Source: JBFWNG01 sp050251195 (GTDB lineage Bacteria > Bdellovibrionota_B > Oligoflexia > Oligoflexales > Oligoflexaceae). Taken from it: a DNA stretch of 64,000 nucleotides. Positions 1-9,148 of the stretch are shown in pieces. A model generated the notes under the pieces. The model was not told where the DNA came from and did no database searches. It worked only from the letters and a program-made list of their open reading frames with translations. Position 1 is the first letter of the stretch. Every line of letters begins with the position of its first letter. The stretch lies in NCBI GenBank assembly GCA_050251195.1, contig JBFWNG010000001.1:372001-436000 (forward strand). The letters run 5' to 3'. The position numbers and the translations under genes were made by a program.

Positions 1-1764
1 GAAGTAACTGATGTTGACGCTTCGGTTGCGTGCCTGTCCGCTCCTTTGGTCCTCACGCATCGGCGAGTCGTCGTCGTCCGACCGCGTGCGCAAGACTTCA
101 CCGTTTATTTTCGTCATTCTACCCCTGACCATCGGTGCGAATTTATAGCTGATGTCTTTTGAGGCATCGTAGAAGGATTTTAGATCGGCAAGTTGGTCTT
201 CTTGAATGTCGAAGACAAAGAGATCTGCGCGACGGTCGCTTGGACGTTCCAATTCAACGGCGAGCGTGGACCTCAGGTGGGCCGCGATTGATATGAGAAG
301 AGTGCTGAGTCCCAAAGCGACGATGAACAGGTTCGTGTGAGTCGGACTTCGGGTTAGGAATCGCGTGCTCAGCTTGAGAGTAATGGGTTTTTGAAAATTG
401 GCTTTGGCCAGCGATGCGATAAGAATTTTTGATGTTAAATAGAAGACTACGACGGAGATCACGACAATTCCGCAAAACAAGAGGCCGGTAAAGTACGAAT
501 GCGACTTCCAAACGGCGACAGCGGCAAAAAGAAGCACCGCGGGAGTTAGCCAAAGGAGGCCAATTCGAGAGGAGCTTGGTGTCTGAGGTTCTTCCCGAAA
601 GAGCGATGAAGGTTTAACCTTGAAAACTGACAGGCAGAAGGGGAGGCACACAAGAAAAGGGAACACTATACTTACGGCCAATATCTTAGTCGTGCTGATC
701 CAGGACAATGACGACGTGGGCGGAAGCGTCACGAACTGTTCGAACACCTTTTGAAACAACGGCAAGGCCAAGGCGCTGCCCAATACGGTGAGTATGCTCG
801 CTATGGAACTTAGCAAGGTAATGCGCCCGAGGTATGACATGACAATCCTCAACGGAGAAGTTCCGAGGCAGAGGAAGAGAGCTATTTCGTTTTTTTTGGA
901 AGCTAGGTAACTCCGAAATTGGTAGCTGACGCCGGTTGCCGTCAAGAGAACGCAGATGAGGGAAATCAGCCAAAGATAATCGGTAAGGTAATTGATGACC
1001 CGAGCGCGGCCATTTTCATGGTCGTCGTGTGTCTGAATTCGGACTGCCGGATCCTTGATGAACTCGGCCAACGCCTTTTTCGCATCGGAGGGCTTATGCT
1101 GAGGCGGAATTTTTAGATAAAGGGTTTCCATTGTGACGCTACCCTTTTGGAAAAGTCCGGTCGCTTCCACGAGACTGCGGTCGATATAGATTCGGGGCGC
1201 GAGATCGAAGCTGTTGAGGCCCACCGTGGTGTCTGATTGGACGGTATGGGACAAGCGCAGAGTCTGGTCTCCGAGGGCGACTTCGTCGCCGGGTTGTGCG
1301 GCAAGTCTTGCCATCACTTCTGGGGACGCCCAGATGGCTTTATCGCTGTGCATTTGCGCGATCGTGGAAGTTGTTTCGTCCTGGTCCTTTCCGGTTATTT
1401 TACCGTACAACGGAAATCCCGGGTCGACGGCTCTGACATTGACGAGCAACGATTTGTCGGAAGTCCCCGGTGCTCCTGGCTTGCGAAGCATGGTGTAAAA
1501 GCTTACCGATTCGACAACGTCCCAGCCTTCGGCGGATGCGTGACCTCGCACCTTCGCTTTCACTTCGTCGCTAAAATCTATTCGAGACGAGATCGACAGA
1601 TCGGCGCTCAGCAGGTTTTGGGAAATGTCGTCGACTGCGGCGTCGAAGCTGTCTTTAAATTGCTCTAAAATGCCGAATGACAGAAAGCCAAGCCAGTTGA
1701 CGAGAACAATGGCCAAACTCATTTTTTTGTTCCACCAAAGATCTTTGAAGATGAGCTTGAGCAT
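1..1764 (-). CDS. ABC transporter permease, FtsX/YbbP-like (partial, 3' end outside window)
   Basis: An open frame runs from an ATG at 1764 to the left edge without a stop; I checked stretches of it by hand, including both ends. It starts MLKLIFKDLWWNKKMSLAIV, a typical short cytoplasmic lead and first membrane segment, followed by a soluble extracytoplasmic region. Near the window edge come a PMVRGRMTKINGE motif and an NISYF motif, both characteristic of large MacB/FtsX-type permeases such as YbbP. It begins 7 bp after the ATP-binding gene, so the two should form one transporter. YbbA-YbbP-type transporters are linked to moving lipids or hydrophobic substrates out of the inner membrane. The exact substrate is unknown, and the C-terminal membrane bundle lies outside the window. 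Confidence 0.85.
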   Translation of the reverse strand, partial: MLKLIFKDLWWNKKMSLAIVLVNWLGFLSFGILEQFKDSFDAAVDDISQNLLSADLSISSRIDFSDEVKAKVRGHASAEGWDVVESVSFYTMLRKPGAPGTSDKSLLVNVRAVDPGFPLYGKITGKDQDETTSTIAQMHSDKAIWASPEVMARLAAQPGDEVALGDQTLRLSHTVQSDTTVGLNSFDLAPRIYIDRSLVEATGLFQKGSVTMETLYLKIPPQHKPSDAKKALAEFIKDPAVRIQTHDDHENGRARVINYLTDYLWLISLICVLLTATGVSYQFRSYLASKKNEIALFLCLGTSPLRIVMSYLGRITLLSSIASILTVLGSALALPLFQKVFEQFVTLPPTSSLSWISTTKILAVSIVFPFLVCLPFCLSVFKVKPSSLFREEPQTPSSSRIGLLWLTPAVLLFAAVAVWKSHSYFTGLLFCGIVVISVVVFYLTSKILIASLAKANFQKPITLKLSTRFLTRSPTHTNLFIVALGLSTLLISIAAHLRSTLAVELERPSDRRADLFVFDIQEDQLADLKSFYDASKDISYKFAPMVRGRMTKINGEVLRTRSDDDDSPMREDQRSGQARNRSVNISYF

Positions 1765-1771
1765 CGCTTGC

Positions 1772-2455
1772 CTAAGGTTGAACGTTCTGGCGGGTGAGCG
1801 TGCCTCCGTCCAGGACAAATCTGAGGTCGCAAAGGTCCGCAAGTTTCTGGTTGTGAGTGACCAGTATCAGCGTCGTTTTTTGGTTCTTAACTAGGTCAAA
1901 TAAAAGTTGCATGACGCTGAACCCGGTTTTTTCGTCAAGATTGCCGCTTGGTTCGTCCGCGACGAGCATTCCTGGATTTGTTACGAACGCTCGCGCAATG
2001 GCAACTCTTTGGCACTCGCCTCCGCTAAGTTGCGAAGGAAGGTGGGTTTTCCGATGCGCCAGGCCCACGAGTTCGAGCGCCTTCTCCGCTTTCGCGGTTG
2101 CGTTCTTGTCGCCAAATATTTCCAGCGGAAGGCTTACGTTTTCTAAGCTCGTTAGGTAGGGCAAAAGCAAGAAATTCTGGAATACGATTCCTAAATTCCG
2201 AGCGCGCCATGCGAGCATATGAGTTTCACTAAGATTAAAAATGTTCGTATCGCCAATCGTGATGGTCCCCGAATCGGGAACGTCCAACCCCGAAATGAGC
2301 GAAAGCAGAGTAGATTTACCGGAGCCCGAAGGGCCGGTTATCGCGAGGCTTTGGCCGGCGCTGACTTTGACGTTTACATCGCGCAATACCGGAGTTTTGT
2401 GCAGGCCTTGGCCATACGATTTACTTATTCCGGCAATGGATACGTCAAGCGGCAA
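1772..2455 (-). CDS. ybbA: ABC transporter ATP-binding protein, YbbA/LolD family
   Basis: This 227-residue protein has every motif of the MacB/LolD/YbbA ATPase group: Walker A GPSGSGKST, the Q-loop in VFQNFLLLPYLTSLENV, signature LSGGECQRVAIARA, Walker B LVADEPSGNLD and the switch histidine in LVTHN. It should be a peripheral inner-membrane ATPase that drives the permease encoded directly downstream. Its ATG follows the stop of the SGNH esterase gene with no gap, so the three genes look translationally coupled. In E. coli, ybbA-ybbP is transcribed divergently from tesA; here all three run the same way. The symbol rests on this neighbourhood, since the ATPase sequence alone would equally fit LolD. 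Confidence 0.9.
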   Translation of the reverse strand: MPLDVSIAGISKSYGQGLHKTPVLRDVNVKVSAGQSLAITGPSGSGKSTLLSLISGLDVPDSGTITIGDTNIFNLSETHMLAWRARNLGIVFQNFLLLPYLTSLENVSLPLEIFGDKNATAKAEKALELVGLAHRKTHLPSQLSGGECQRVAIARAFVTNPGMLVADEPSGNLDEKTGFSVMQLLFDLVKNQKTTLILVTHNQKLADLCDLRFVLDGGTLTRQNVQP

Positions 2456-3064
2456 CTACAGACTCTTTTTTACGGTTTCGAAGACGTTCTTCGCGACGAC
2501 TTGATAACCTTTATCGTTGGGATGAATTCCGTCGGGAAGGTTAAGCGCCGGATTTCCCGCTACCCCGTCGAGCAGAAACTTTATGAGAGGTATCTTGTGT
2601 TTCGAGGCGAGTTCGGGAAAAATTGCTTGGAATTTTTCACTGTAATCCTTGCCGTAATTGGGCGGTGCCAATAGTCCGGCAAGCACGATCTTGAGCTTCT
2701 TTGCCTGCGCGGCTTCCAGAACTTTGTCGATATTGGCTTTTGTCGCTTTGACGTCGAGACCGCGCAGGGCGTCATTAGACCCGAGCGCATAAACTAAGAG
2801 GTCAATGGGGGTTCCCTGTTTCAGTTGGAACTCAAGGGTGCTAAGGCCAAACGCCGTCGTTGCTCCGGTCGTTCCCGCGTTGACGACGACTGCCTTCGGG
2901 TAACCTGAGGATCTCAATATCTTCTGAAGTACAGAAGGGAAGCTGTGTTCAAGAGACACACCGTGCCCAGCGGTCAGCGAGTCGCCAATGACTACAATTC
3001 GAGGGTTTGCAGAAGCAAGGCCAGTGGAAAGCAACATGGAAAACAGTAGGATCAGTTTCAGCAT
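2456..3064 (-). CDS. tesA: Arylesterase / lysophospholipase L1-like SGNH hydrolase
   Basis: This is a secreted GDSL/SGNH hydrolase of the TesA family. All four SGNH blocks are visible: GDSLTAG (nucleophile Ser29), the glycine block NAGTTGATT, the asparagine block GSND, and DGIHPN with the catalytic Asp and His near the C-terminus. The first 19 residues form a signal peptide ending LASA. I place the start at 3064 because a GGAG lies 7 nt upstream; a longer frame from 3103 would run through a hairpin. TesA-type enzymes hydrolyse acyl esters and thioesters in the periplasm. Coupling to an ABC transporter suggests that the released lipid products and the transporter act in one pathway, which is inference. 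Confidence 0.88.
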   Translation of the reverse strand: MLKLILLFSMLLSTGLASANPRIVVIGDSLTAGHGVSLEHSFPSVLQKILRSSGYPKAVVVNAGTTGATTAFGLSTLEFQLKQGTPIDLLVYALGSNDALRGLDVKATKANIDKVLEAAQAKKLKIVLAGLLAPPNYGKDYSEKFQAIFPELASKHKIPLIKFLLDGVAGNPALNLPDGIHPNDKGYQVVAKNVFETVKKSL

Positions 3065-3082
3065 CGAGTCGCTCCGCGTGAG

Positions 3083-3103
3083 ATGCCCGCTTTGAACGGG
3101 CAT
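3083..3103 (-). terminator. Hairpin downstream of rpoD, possible weak terminator
   Basis: A perfect 7-bp stem (ATGCCCG/CGGGCAT) with a 7-nt loop lies 20 bp after the rpoD stop and just before the ribosome binding site of the esterase gene. No T-tract follows, so it may be a processing or partial termination site rather than a full intrinsic terminator. Confidence 0.4.
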
Positions 3104-3123
3104 GTCGGTTTTGCGGCCTAAAA

Positions 3124-5451
3124 TCAGCTCTCAATAAACGCGCGTAGTTTTTTACTACGGGACGGATGACGTAGTTTTCTAAGAGCTTTGGCTTCGATTT
3201 GCCGAATACGCTCCCGTGTTACGTCGAAGCTCTGCCCAACTTCTTCAAGTGTGTGGTCACTCTTCTCGCCGATACCAAAACGCATCCTCAAAACTTTTTC
3301 TTCTCGTGGAGTGAGAGTTGAAAGCGCTTTTATGGTTTGTTCTTCGAGGCTATTTGTAACAACGGATTCAGACGGCGTCGATTGAGTTTTGTCCTCTAAG
3401 AAATCGCCAATATGGTTGTCTTCTTCTTCTCCGATCGGAGTCTCCAAAGAAATAGGCTCAATAGCGATTTTCAGAACTTTGCGCACCTTATCGACAGGCA
3501 TATCCATGCGCGCCGCTATTTCCTCTGGAGTTGGTTCTCGTCCCATCTCCTGAACAAGGAGCCGGCTTGTACGTATAAGTTTATTGATTGTCTCGATCAT
3601 GTGGACCGGAATTCGAATTGTTCTCGCTTGGTCAGCGATAGCTCTTGTGATCGCCTGACGGATCCACCAGGTTGCGTAGGTCGAGAACTTGTAGCCGCGG
3701 CGGTATTCGAACTTTTCGACCGCTTTCATAAGGCCAATGTTTCCTTCCTGAATCAGGTCGAGAAATTGGAGGCCGCGGTTGGTGTATTTTTTGGCGATGG
3801 AAACAACGAGGCGAAGGTTCGCTTCAACGAGCTCTTTTTTCGCGCTTTCCGCTGCTCGCTGCATGGTGACCAGCGCTTCGTAATTGCCGCGAATTTCGTT
3901 GGCAGCCATTCGTGTTTCATCTTGTATACGATCGATCGTTTGAAGAGCTGCGCCCAAGTTCCGTTGAACCCGAGGCCATTCTTTGTCAGATGCGGATCCT
4001 GTGGGCTTGTCAGGAGTTTTTCTAAAGTGATTTTTTAGATCTTCTTCACCAATGCTAAGGCGTTTTGCGTAATAAGTTACGTCTTGGCCGGCTTCGCGCA
4101 GGTTGTTGGTATATTCTGCAAGCCTATCGATAACGAGTGCCATCAACTTTCTGTTGATGTTGAGGTCTTTGAGCGATTCGAAAACCGCATTCTCTTGCTC
4201 TTCAGCCTTGGCTTTTAGTTTTGGTGATTTTGTAGCCGCCTCAAGGAGTTCAGCATACTTGTCATATTGTTTAAGGAAGTCTTCCGTTGCTTTAACCAAC
4301 TTATCGGCGTGCGCTTCTTCGTTTGAGGAAGCCTCGTCGTCGTCAAAGCCTTTAATGAAGCCCTTCATTCGCAGCTCGCCGGAGACAAACTTGCGCGCTG
4401 CTCCAACGAGTTCGTTACGACCAATTTCAAGCTTCAAAAGATGTTGGAGAATGTTGTTCTCTTCGCTCTCGATTTTCTTCGCGATAACAACTTCGCCTTC
4501 TCGAGAGAGGAGGGCAACGCTACCCATCTTACGGAGGTAGATTCTCACTGGATCGTTTGACTTGCCGAAGTCTTCCGCCTTGACGCCTTTTTTCGCAAAG
4601 TCTTCGTCGGCGACGAACTTGTCTTCTGCCGGTTCAAAATCGTCGTCGCCCATTTCGACGCCGAAATCGCCGTCAAGAAGCAGGTCGTCTCCCTTTGTCG
4701 CTCCTTCAAGATGGAAGTCAGGGAGTTCCTCCGCGTCCTTCACTTTTACGCCCTTTTCTTTTAGAGCGCTAAAAACTTCTTGAAGCAATTTGTTATCGAG
4801 CTCATCGGAGGGAAGAGCGTTTTGAATATCTTTATACGTGAGCTTATTGTTGTCTTTTGCGAGAGAAACGAGCTTGTTGATAACTTTTTCTTGCTGAGCG
4901 CTTGAAAAACCCATCCACGCTTCTGAATCGTTGGAGGGCTGTTCTTTCTTCTTGCGTCCGCGGGTTTTCTTTTGAACGGGTTCGACGGGTTCTTTCGCCG
5001 CTTGAATGACGGGAGCCTCTTTTTTCACAGAGACTTCTTTTTCCTTTTTTGCTTTGGGCGCTTTTACCTTCTCTTCAGCAACTGCCTTTGCCTTTTTGCT
5101 CTTGGCATCAACCTTCAAATTCTTCACAGAGTCGGCTTTCACTGACTTCGTGGCTTTTTTAGGCAATGCTTTTTTCTTAGACTCTTTTGTAGCCTTCGAA
5201 ACTTTACCCATAGTCGTTTTCTTCGACCCTTGTGCTTTCTTGGTTATGCTGGAGTTGGACGCCGCAGAACTGATTTTAACGCTTTTTGTTTTCTTTGTCG
5301 CCGCTGATGTTTTGCTTTTCGTAACTTTTTTGGAATTTTTAACGGCTGGCTTACTATTTTTTTTGACAGCAGAATTTTTTTTCACCTTCTTATTTTTGGG
5401 TGAAGATTTTACTACTTTCTTTGCTTTGGACACTTGTTTCTTTTTTGCCAT
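3124..5451 (-). CDS. rpoD: RNA polymerase primary sigma factor RpoD (sigma-70)
   Basis: This 775-residue protein is the housekeeping sigma factor. Region 1.2 starts near residue 299 (NDPVRIYLRKMG). Region 2 carries the -10 recognition and melting segment (YKFSTYATWWIRQAITRAIA), region 3 follows, and region 4.2 with the -35 helix-turn-helix (VTRERIRQIEAKALRKLR) ends the protein. A region 1.1-like domain occupies about 180-250 and an acidic linker 250-300. The first 170 residues are very unusual: 58 are lysine, with Ala, Ser and Val, as in histone H1-like tails, so the protein is much longer than the usual 600-650 residues. It follows dnaG, as in the classic macromolecular synthesis operon, but has its own promoter. 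Confidence 0.97.
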   Translation of the reverse strand: MAKKKQVSKAKKVVKSSPKNKKVKKNSAVKKNSKPAVKNSKKVTKSKTSAATKKTKSVKISSAASNSSITKKAQGSKKTTMGKVSKATKESKKKALPKKATKSVKADSVKNLKVDAKSKKAKAVAEEKVKAPKAKKEKEVSVKKEAPVIQAAKEPVEPVQKKTRGRKKKEQPSNDSEAWMGFSSAQQEKVINKLVSLAKDNNKLTYKDIQNALPSDELDNKLLQEVFSALKEKGVKVKDAEELPDFHLEGATKGDDLLLDGDFGVEMGDDDFEPAEDKFVADEDFAKKGVKAEDFGKSNDPVRIYLRKMGSVALLSREGEVVIAKKIESEENNILQHLLKLEIGRNELVGAARKFVSGELRMKGFIKGFDDDEASSNEEAHADKLVKATEDFLKQYDKYAELLEAATKSPKLKAKAEEQENAVFESLKDLNINRKLMALVIDRLAEYTNNLREAGQDVTYYAKRLSIGEEDLKNHFRKTPDKPTGSASDKEWPRVQRNLGAALQTIDRIQDETRMAANEIRGNYEALVTMQRAAESAKKELVEANLRLVVSIAKKYTNRGLQFLDLIQEGNIGLMKAVEKFEYRRGYKFSTYATWWIRQAITRAIADQARTIRIPVHMIETINKLIRTSRLLVQEMGREPTPEEIAARMDMPVDKVRKVLKIAIEPISLETPIGEEEDNHIGDFLEDKTQSTPSESVVTNSLEEQTIKALSTLTPREEKVLRMRFGIGEKSDHTLEEVGQSFDVTRERIRQIEAKALRKLRHPSRSKKLRAFIES

Positions 5452-5566
5452 ATATTTCTTAAATCTCCGCTGTCGTTAGGTTGGTATCCCACTTGGCGAG
5501 TACCGGGAACGCGGATGCCGCGCTCCGTTGGAAAGCCGTTAGCCCGATTTTATAAAACGCCCTTAA

Positions 5567-5595
5567 TATTTATATAAAATGTTTTTAAAATGCAA
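5567..5595 (-). promoter_or_regulatory. Sigma-70-type promoter for rpoD
   Basis: Reading the minus strand, TTGCAT (5595-5590) is followed after 17 nt by TAAATA (5572-5567), in an AT-rich patch between dnaG and rpoD. The leader of about 110 nt includes a short CGCGG-CAT-CCGCG hairpin. This fits independent expression of rpoD in addition to read-through from dnaG. Confidence 0.55.
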
Positions 5596-5615
5596 CCAAA
5601 ACTTACAAAGAAAGT

Positions 5616-7433
5616 TCAACTTTCCGCTAATATAAGCTCATGATTTAACTCCCGAATCGCTTTAAGAATTAGATGAGACTCGGATTCGCTTGGAGGGTCA
5701 TGTGTGGCACGAAGTTTGTCCTTGAGGTCCGAAATGGCCGATCTGATCGTTATCAACTTGATATTGTTCATGAGTTTTAGGATCTCCCGTGGGCGGTTGG
5801 GAGTGAGAAAGAGTTCCCTTCTTTCCTCAAAATGTTTGAGTAGCTTAAGAAAGGTCTCTTCGGGATGGACTGCCGCAAGCTCGTCCTGCGCGGCGGAAGG
5901 CGATCTTCCTGAGGCAAGAAACTCGCAAAAAACTTCAGCTGCTGCATGCCACGACGGTTGAGCCGAATGATTCGTGACAAATGTGCGGACGGAACTCAAA
6001 TCTCTTATTTCTTCAGGAGAAGCATAAAAAAGATGGGCAAGAAGTTCGTATTCGTAACGGCGAGTTGGCGACTTTGACGTTCCAGTCGCGGCAGCTTTAG
6101 CCGGCGCGACTGGCCGCGTCGCCTCCGGGGTTGTCGGCGAACTCCTGATCGAGGCGGTGCTGCCGTCGAGAATAAGATCTTCTATCGTCTTGTAGTCGAC
6201 CAGCGTTTTCTCGCAGATCCGACCGATCAAAAACGATCGCTGAATAGAATCCCGCACGGTCTTCAGCCAAGGCACGAATTTTTGAGATATGATCTGTGGA
6301 ATCTGGAGATCCTTCGCGCCTTCGATTTCATTTTGAATCGCGAAATCAAGAAGGCTTTGGGCTGAGTCGAGACGTTCGAGAAAACCCTCTCGCCCATGTT
6401 GGCGCACAAAACTGTCCGGATCTTCCTTGTTGGTCAAAGTGCAAACCTTGACCTCGAGGTCTGGGTAATGAAGGGCCACGTTGACGCTGCGAAGGGTGGC
6501 CTTTTTGCCCGCCTCGTCGCCGTCGAAAACCAAATAAACCGTACGCGCGCTATGGCTCAAAAGGCCTAACTGCTGTTGCGTTAAGGCTGTTCCCAAACAA
6601 GCGACGGCATTCTCAATGCCGTTGTTCCAAAGTTGTAAGGCGTCCATGTACCCTTCGGTGACAATCGCACTCTTGGCCTTAGGCAAGACTTCCTTTGCTC
6701 GGTCAAAACCGAAGAGAATTTTTGATTTGTCGAAGAGAAAAGTTTCTCGGGAGTTTTTGTACTTTGCCGGATTGTCTTTATCCATTGCGCGGCCGCCAAA
6801 GCCAACAATGCGGCCCAAGGCGTCTCGGATCGGAATCATTAAGCGATCTTGAAAGAACGGGTAATAGCGACCTTTAGTCTGTGAATGCGTCGCTAAAGAA
6901 CAGGTGTCGGCGTCCTGCAGTTTAAAACCTTGGGATTTGAGATGCTGAAGCAGAACATCAGGATTTTTGGGCGCGTAACCGAACCCGTAGAGCTTAATCT
7001 TTTCCGGTCCAAAGCCTCGGGACTCGACATACTTATAGACATGGGGATGAGCTGTGATCTGAGCGACGAAGAATTGATGAGCGCATAAATGCATCGCGTA
7101 GTAGTTTTTAGCTTCTTTCAGCTTCGTCTCATCTTGCTCGTTCTTTTCAAGTTCCGGACAGTCGACTTTGCATTTCGATGCAAGGTATTTTAGGGCGTCG
7201 ATGAATCCAAGGCCCTTGGTTTTGCGCACGAAGGTTATGGCGTCGCCGTGAGCTCGACAGCCGAAGCAAAAGTAGTGATCGTCGTAGACGGTAAAACTTG
7301 GTGATTTTTCTTCGTGAAATGGGCACAGGCCGACCTTTCGACCCGATCTCGTTTCAAGTCGAATCGTTTCGCCAATGAGGCTCGGAAGAGAACACCCTAG
7401 AAGAATTCTCTCTTTTGCGCTTTCAAGTGACAA
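5616..7433 (-). CDS. dnaG: DNA primase DnaG
   Basis: This 605-residue protein makes RNA primers at the replication fork. The N-terminal CHC2 zinc finger is intact, with Cys37, His40, Cys56 and Cys59. A catalytic core follows, with the Toprim motif around Glu260 (AIVTEGYMDAL) and acidic pair Asp304/Asp306 (VFDGDEAGKKA) that bind the catalytic metals. A Pro/Ala/Thr-rich linker near residue 430-460 separates the core from the C-terminal helicase-binding domain. Length is normal for the family. It lies directly upstream of rpoD, while rpsU, the usual first gene of this operon, is not next to it. Confidence 0.96.
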   Translation of the reverse strand: MSLESAKERILLGCSLPSLIGETIRLETRSGRKVGLCPFHEEKSPSFTVYDDHYFCFGCRAHGDAITFVRKTKGLGFIDALKYLASKCKVDCPELEKNEQDETKLKEAKNYYAMHLCAHQFFVAQITAHPHVYKYVESRGFGPEKIKLYGFGYAPKNPDVLLQHLKSQGFKLQDADTCSLATHSQTKGRYYPFFQDRLMIPIRDALGRIVGFGGRAMDKDNPAKYKNSRETFLFDKSKILFGFDRAKEVLPKAKSAIVTEGYMDALQLWNNGIENAVACLGTALTQQQLGLLSHSARTVYLVFDGDEAGKKATLRSVNVALHYPDLEVKVCTLTNKEDPDSFVRQHGREGFLERLDSAQSLLDFAIQNEIEGAKDLQIPQIISQKFVPWLKTVRDSIQRSFLIGRICEKTLVDYKTIEDLILDGSTASIRSSPTTPEATRPVAPAKAAATGTSKSPTRRYEYELLAHLFYASPEEIRDLSSVRTFVTNHSAQPSWHAAAEVFCEFLASGRSPSAAQDELAAVHPEETFLKLLKHFEERRELFLTPNRPREILKLMNNIKLITIRSAISDLKDKLRATHDPPSESESHLILKAIRELNHELILAES

Positions 7434-7487
7434 GGATACCTCCAGAGCTGTTTTAGCTCATAGAAGCTATGATGGCGAACGAAAATG

Positions 7488-8606
7488 TCAGTTCTCGGTA
7501 GGTTCGGTTGGCGGCGGCTGTCTCAGGCTCACTCTTTGGCCAAACCGGCAGAGGTTGTGCACATTCACAACGCTGATGTAATTAGCCTTTTTAGTCTTCG
7601 TGTCGATCTTGAGGACCGCAATATAGCCGTGTCGACCGGGGTCTTTGCAGAGGTTTCGCGGATCGCCCTCCGAGTCTTTTGACTCGATTGCTTCTCGACC
7701 AATAAAAATTGTCTCGGGGCGCGTTTCTAATATTTTGTATTCCGGACCGAGCGATTCCACAACCTTTTCGGCAAATGCGGTTGGGTTGTTGTCAAACCCT
7801 TCTTTGTAAAAGGCGACGCCGAAGTAGGGCGTTGCCAAGCCTTTTTGTCGATCCAAGAGATAGTAGACTTTGATACCGGAATAGATATCGCCGAGCTTTC
7901 GCGTGAAGTAACAGAAGGAGCTCGGAAAGAACACGGTGTCTTCCTTGTTCTCTCTAACAATTTCACCGTATTGGACCTTAAGGTCCTCCGGCTTGGTGGA
8001 TTTTAAGAATGCTTTGAACTTCTTAAAGCGCGCTTCAGGCTTCTTTGGGACAAAGACGAGAGGGTCGTTGCCAAACATGAGAAATTCGGTTTTTGCGGGA
8101 TCGCGCAGAGCTTCCGATAGCGGCTCACAGGAAAAGTTGCCCGTGCCTTCTTCTTTCCACTGATCGAGCGTCGAAAATTTTTGCGGAACGTTCAAGCCTA
8201 TACCTGCAAAAAAGGCCTGTTCCTCGCGGTTGTAAAACGGGATCGGCTTTGCGGCGTTGAAGCTCCGTAGCTGAAGTTCTTCTCGGCATTTCTTTAGCGC
8301 CTGATCAAACTTTGACTTGTCAGATTTGAACCTTGATAGCACTTTTGCTTTGCATTCAAGGAATAGGTACGACGCCGGAAACTGGTCGCGACATTGCGCA
8401 AGTGCAAGTTTTGTCTTGTTGGACGTGACGTCGCCGGGGTCGATGGCTAAGCTTTTTTCTTTACATTGTTTATAGCTTATGATTTCTTTGCGGCTTGGAT
8501 TCGTTTTAGGTGCGGTAAGGCGATTTTTTTTGGCAAATGCGGCCGTGGAAATCCAGCTTAGGCTCCAGCTCGTCAATAAGCAGCAGATGATTTGAAATAA
8601 GCGCAT
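7488..8606 (-). CDS. Secreted protein of unknown function
   Basis: I do not recognise this 372-residue protein. The start at 8606 gives a clear Sec signal peptide (MRLFQIICCLLTSWSLSW, then AAFA); a longer frame from 8663 would overlap the divergent yajQ start. The mature part is rich in Lys and has many cysteines (about ten), suggesting disulfides in the periplasm or outside. It ends in a Pro/Glu-rich tail. Its stop is 54 bp upstream of dnaG in the same direction, so it may share transcripts with dnaG, though a functional link is not evident. No repeats or membrane segments are seen beyond the signal peptide. Confidence 0.6.
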   Translation of the reverse strand: MRLFQIICCLLTSWSLSWISTAAFAKKNRLTAPKTNPSRKEIISYKQCKEKSLAIDPGDVTSNKTKLALAQCRDQFPASYLFLECKAKVLSRFKSDKSKFDQALKKCREELQLRSFNAAKPIPFYNREEQAFFAGIGLNVPQKFSTLDQWKEEGTGNFSCEPLSEALRDPAKTEFLMFGNDPLVFVPKKPEARFKKFKAFLKSTKPEDLKVQYGEIVRENKEDTVFFPSSFCYFTRKLGDIYSGIKVYYLLDRQKGLATPYFGVAFYKEGFDNNPTAFAEKVVESLGPEYKILETRPETIFIGREAIESKDSEGDPRNLCKDPGRHGYIAVLKIDTKTKKANYISVVNVHNLCRFGQRVSLRQPPPTEPTEN

Positions 8607-8653
8607 ACTTAATAAGGTAATAGAATTCAATACTTTAGAAAAGGATAATTTGC

Positions 8654-9145
8654 ATGCCAACATTTGACATTGTGTGCGAAGTTGATCTCCAGGAAGTGGA
8701 CAACGCGGTCAACCAAGCTGCTAAGGAAATAGGCAATCGCTTCGATTTTCGCGGCGGTATTTCTAAGGTGGAATTTGACAAGGTCAACAAGAAGATTTTG
8801 ATCATGGCTGACGATGACATGAAACTGCGTTCGATCCACCAACTTCTTGAGCAAAAGATGAGTAAGCGAGGGCTGGATCTCCGAATTCTGGAATTCGGCA
8901 AGGAAGAAGAAGCGGGGAGCAATACTATTCGACAGCACGTGACGCTTAAAGAAGGGATCGAAAAGGAAACCGGCAAGAAGATTATTAAGACAATCAAAGA
9001 CAGCGGCCTGAAAGTAACGGCGCAGATTCAAGACGAGCAGGTTCGTGTCACAGGCAAGAAGATCGACGATCTGCAAGAAGTTATCAAGTTGTTAAAAACA
9101 CAAGAAACCGGTCTGCCTCTTCAGTTTGTCAATATGCGGAGCTAA
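8654..9145 (+). CDS. yajQ: YajQ family cyclic-di-GMP/nucleotide-binding protein
   Basis: The 163-residue product matches YajQ (UPF0234) along its whole length, beginning MPTFDIVCEVDLQEV and containing the conserved FDFRGG segment and the ISKVEFD strand. The fold has two ferredoxin-like halves. Members bind nucleic acid or nucleotides, and some (the Xanthomonas homologue) bind cyclic-di-GMP and act with a transcription factor on virulence genes. AAGGA sits 8 nt before the ATG. It is followed after 3 bp by ychF, so the two are co-transcribed. Which ligand this copy uses cannot be read from the sequence. Confidence 0.93.
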   Translation: MPTFDIVCEVDLQEVDNAVNQAAKEIGNRFDFRGGISKVEFDKVNKKILIMADDDMKLRSIHQLLEQKMSKRGLDLRILEFGKEEEAGSNTIRQHVTLKEGIEKETGKKIIKTIKDSGLKVTAQIQDEQVRVTGKKIDDLQEVIKLLKTQETGLPLQFVNMRS

Positions 9146-9148
9146 TTC

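Noticed and set aside
254..1304. Short minus-strand frames inside the first 1.3 kb
   Set aside because: They are in other phases of the continuous permease frame, which I translated in several stretches and found to carry family motifs.
5006..5479. A 157-residue plus-strand frame opposite the start of rpoD, rich in Phe and Leu
   Set aside because: It is the complement of the lysine-rich rpoD tail (AAA/AAG becomes TTT/CTT). It has no ribosome site and looks hydrophobic only through base composition.
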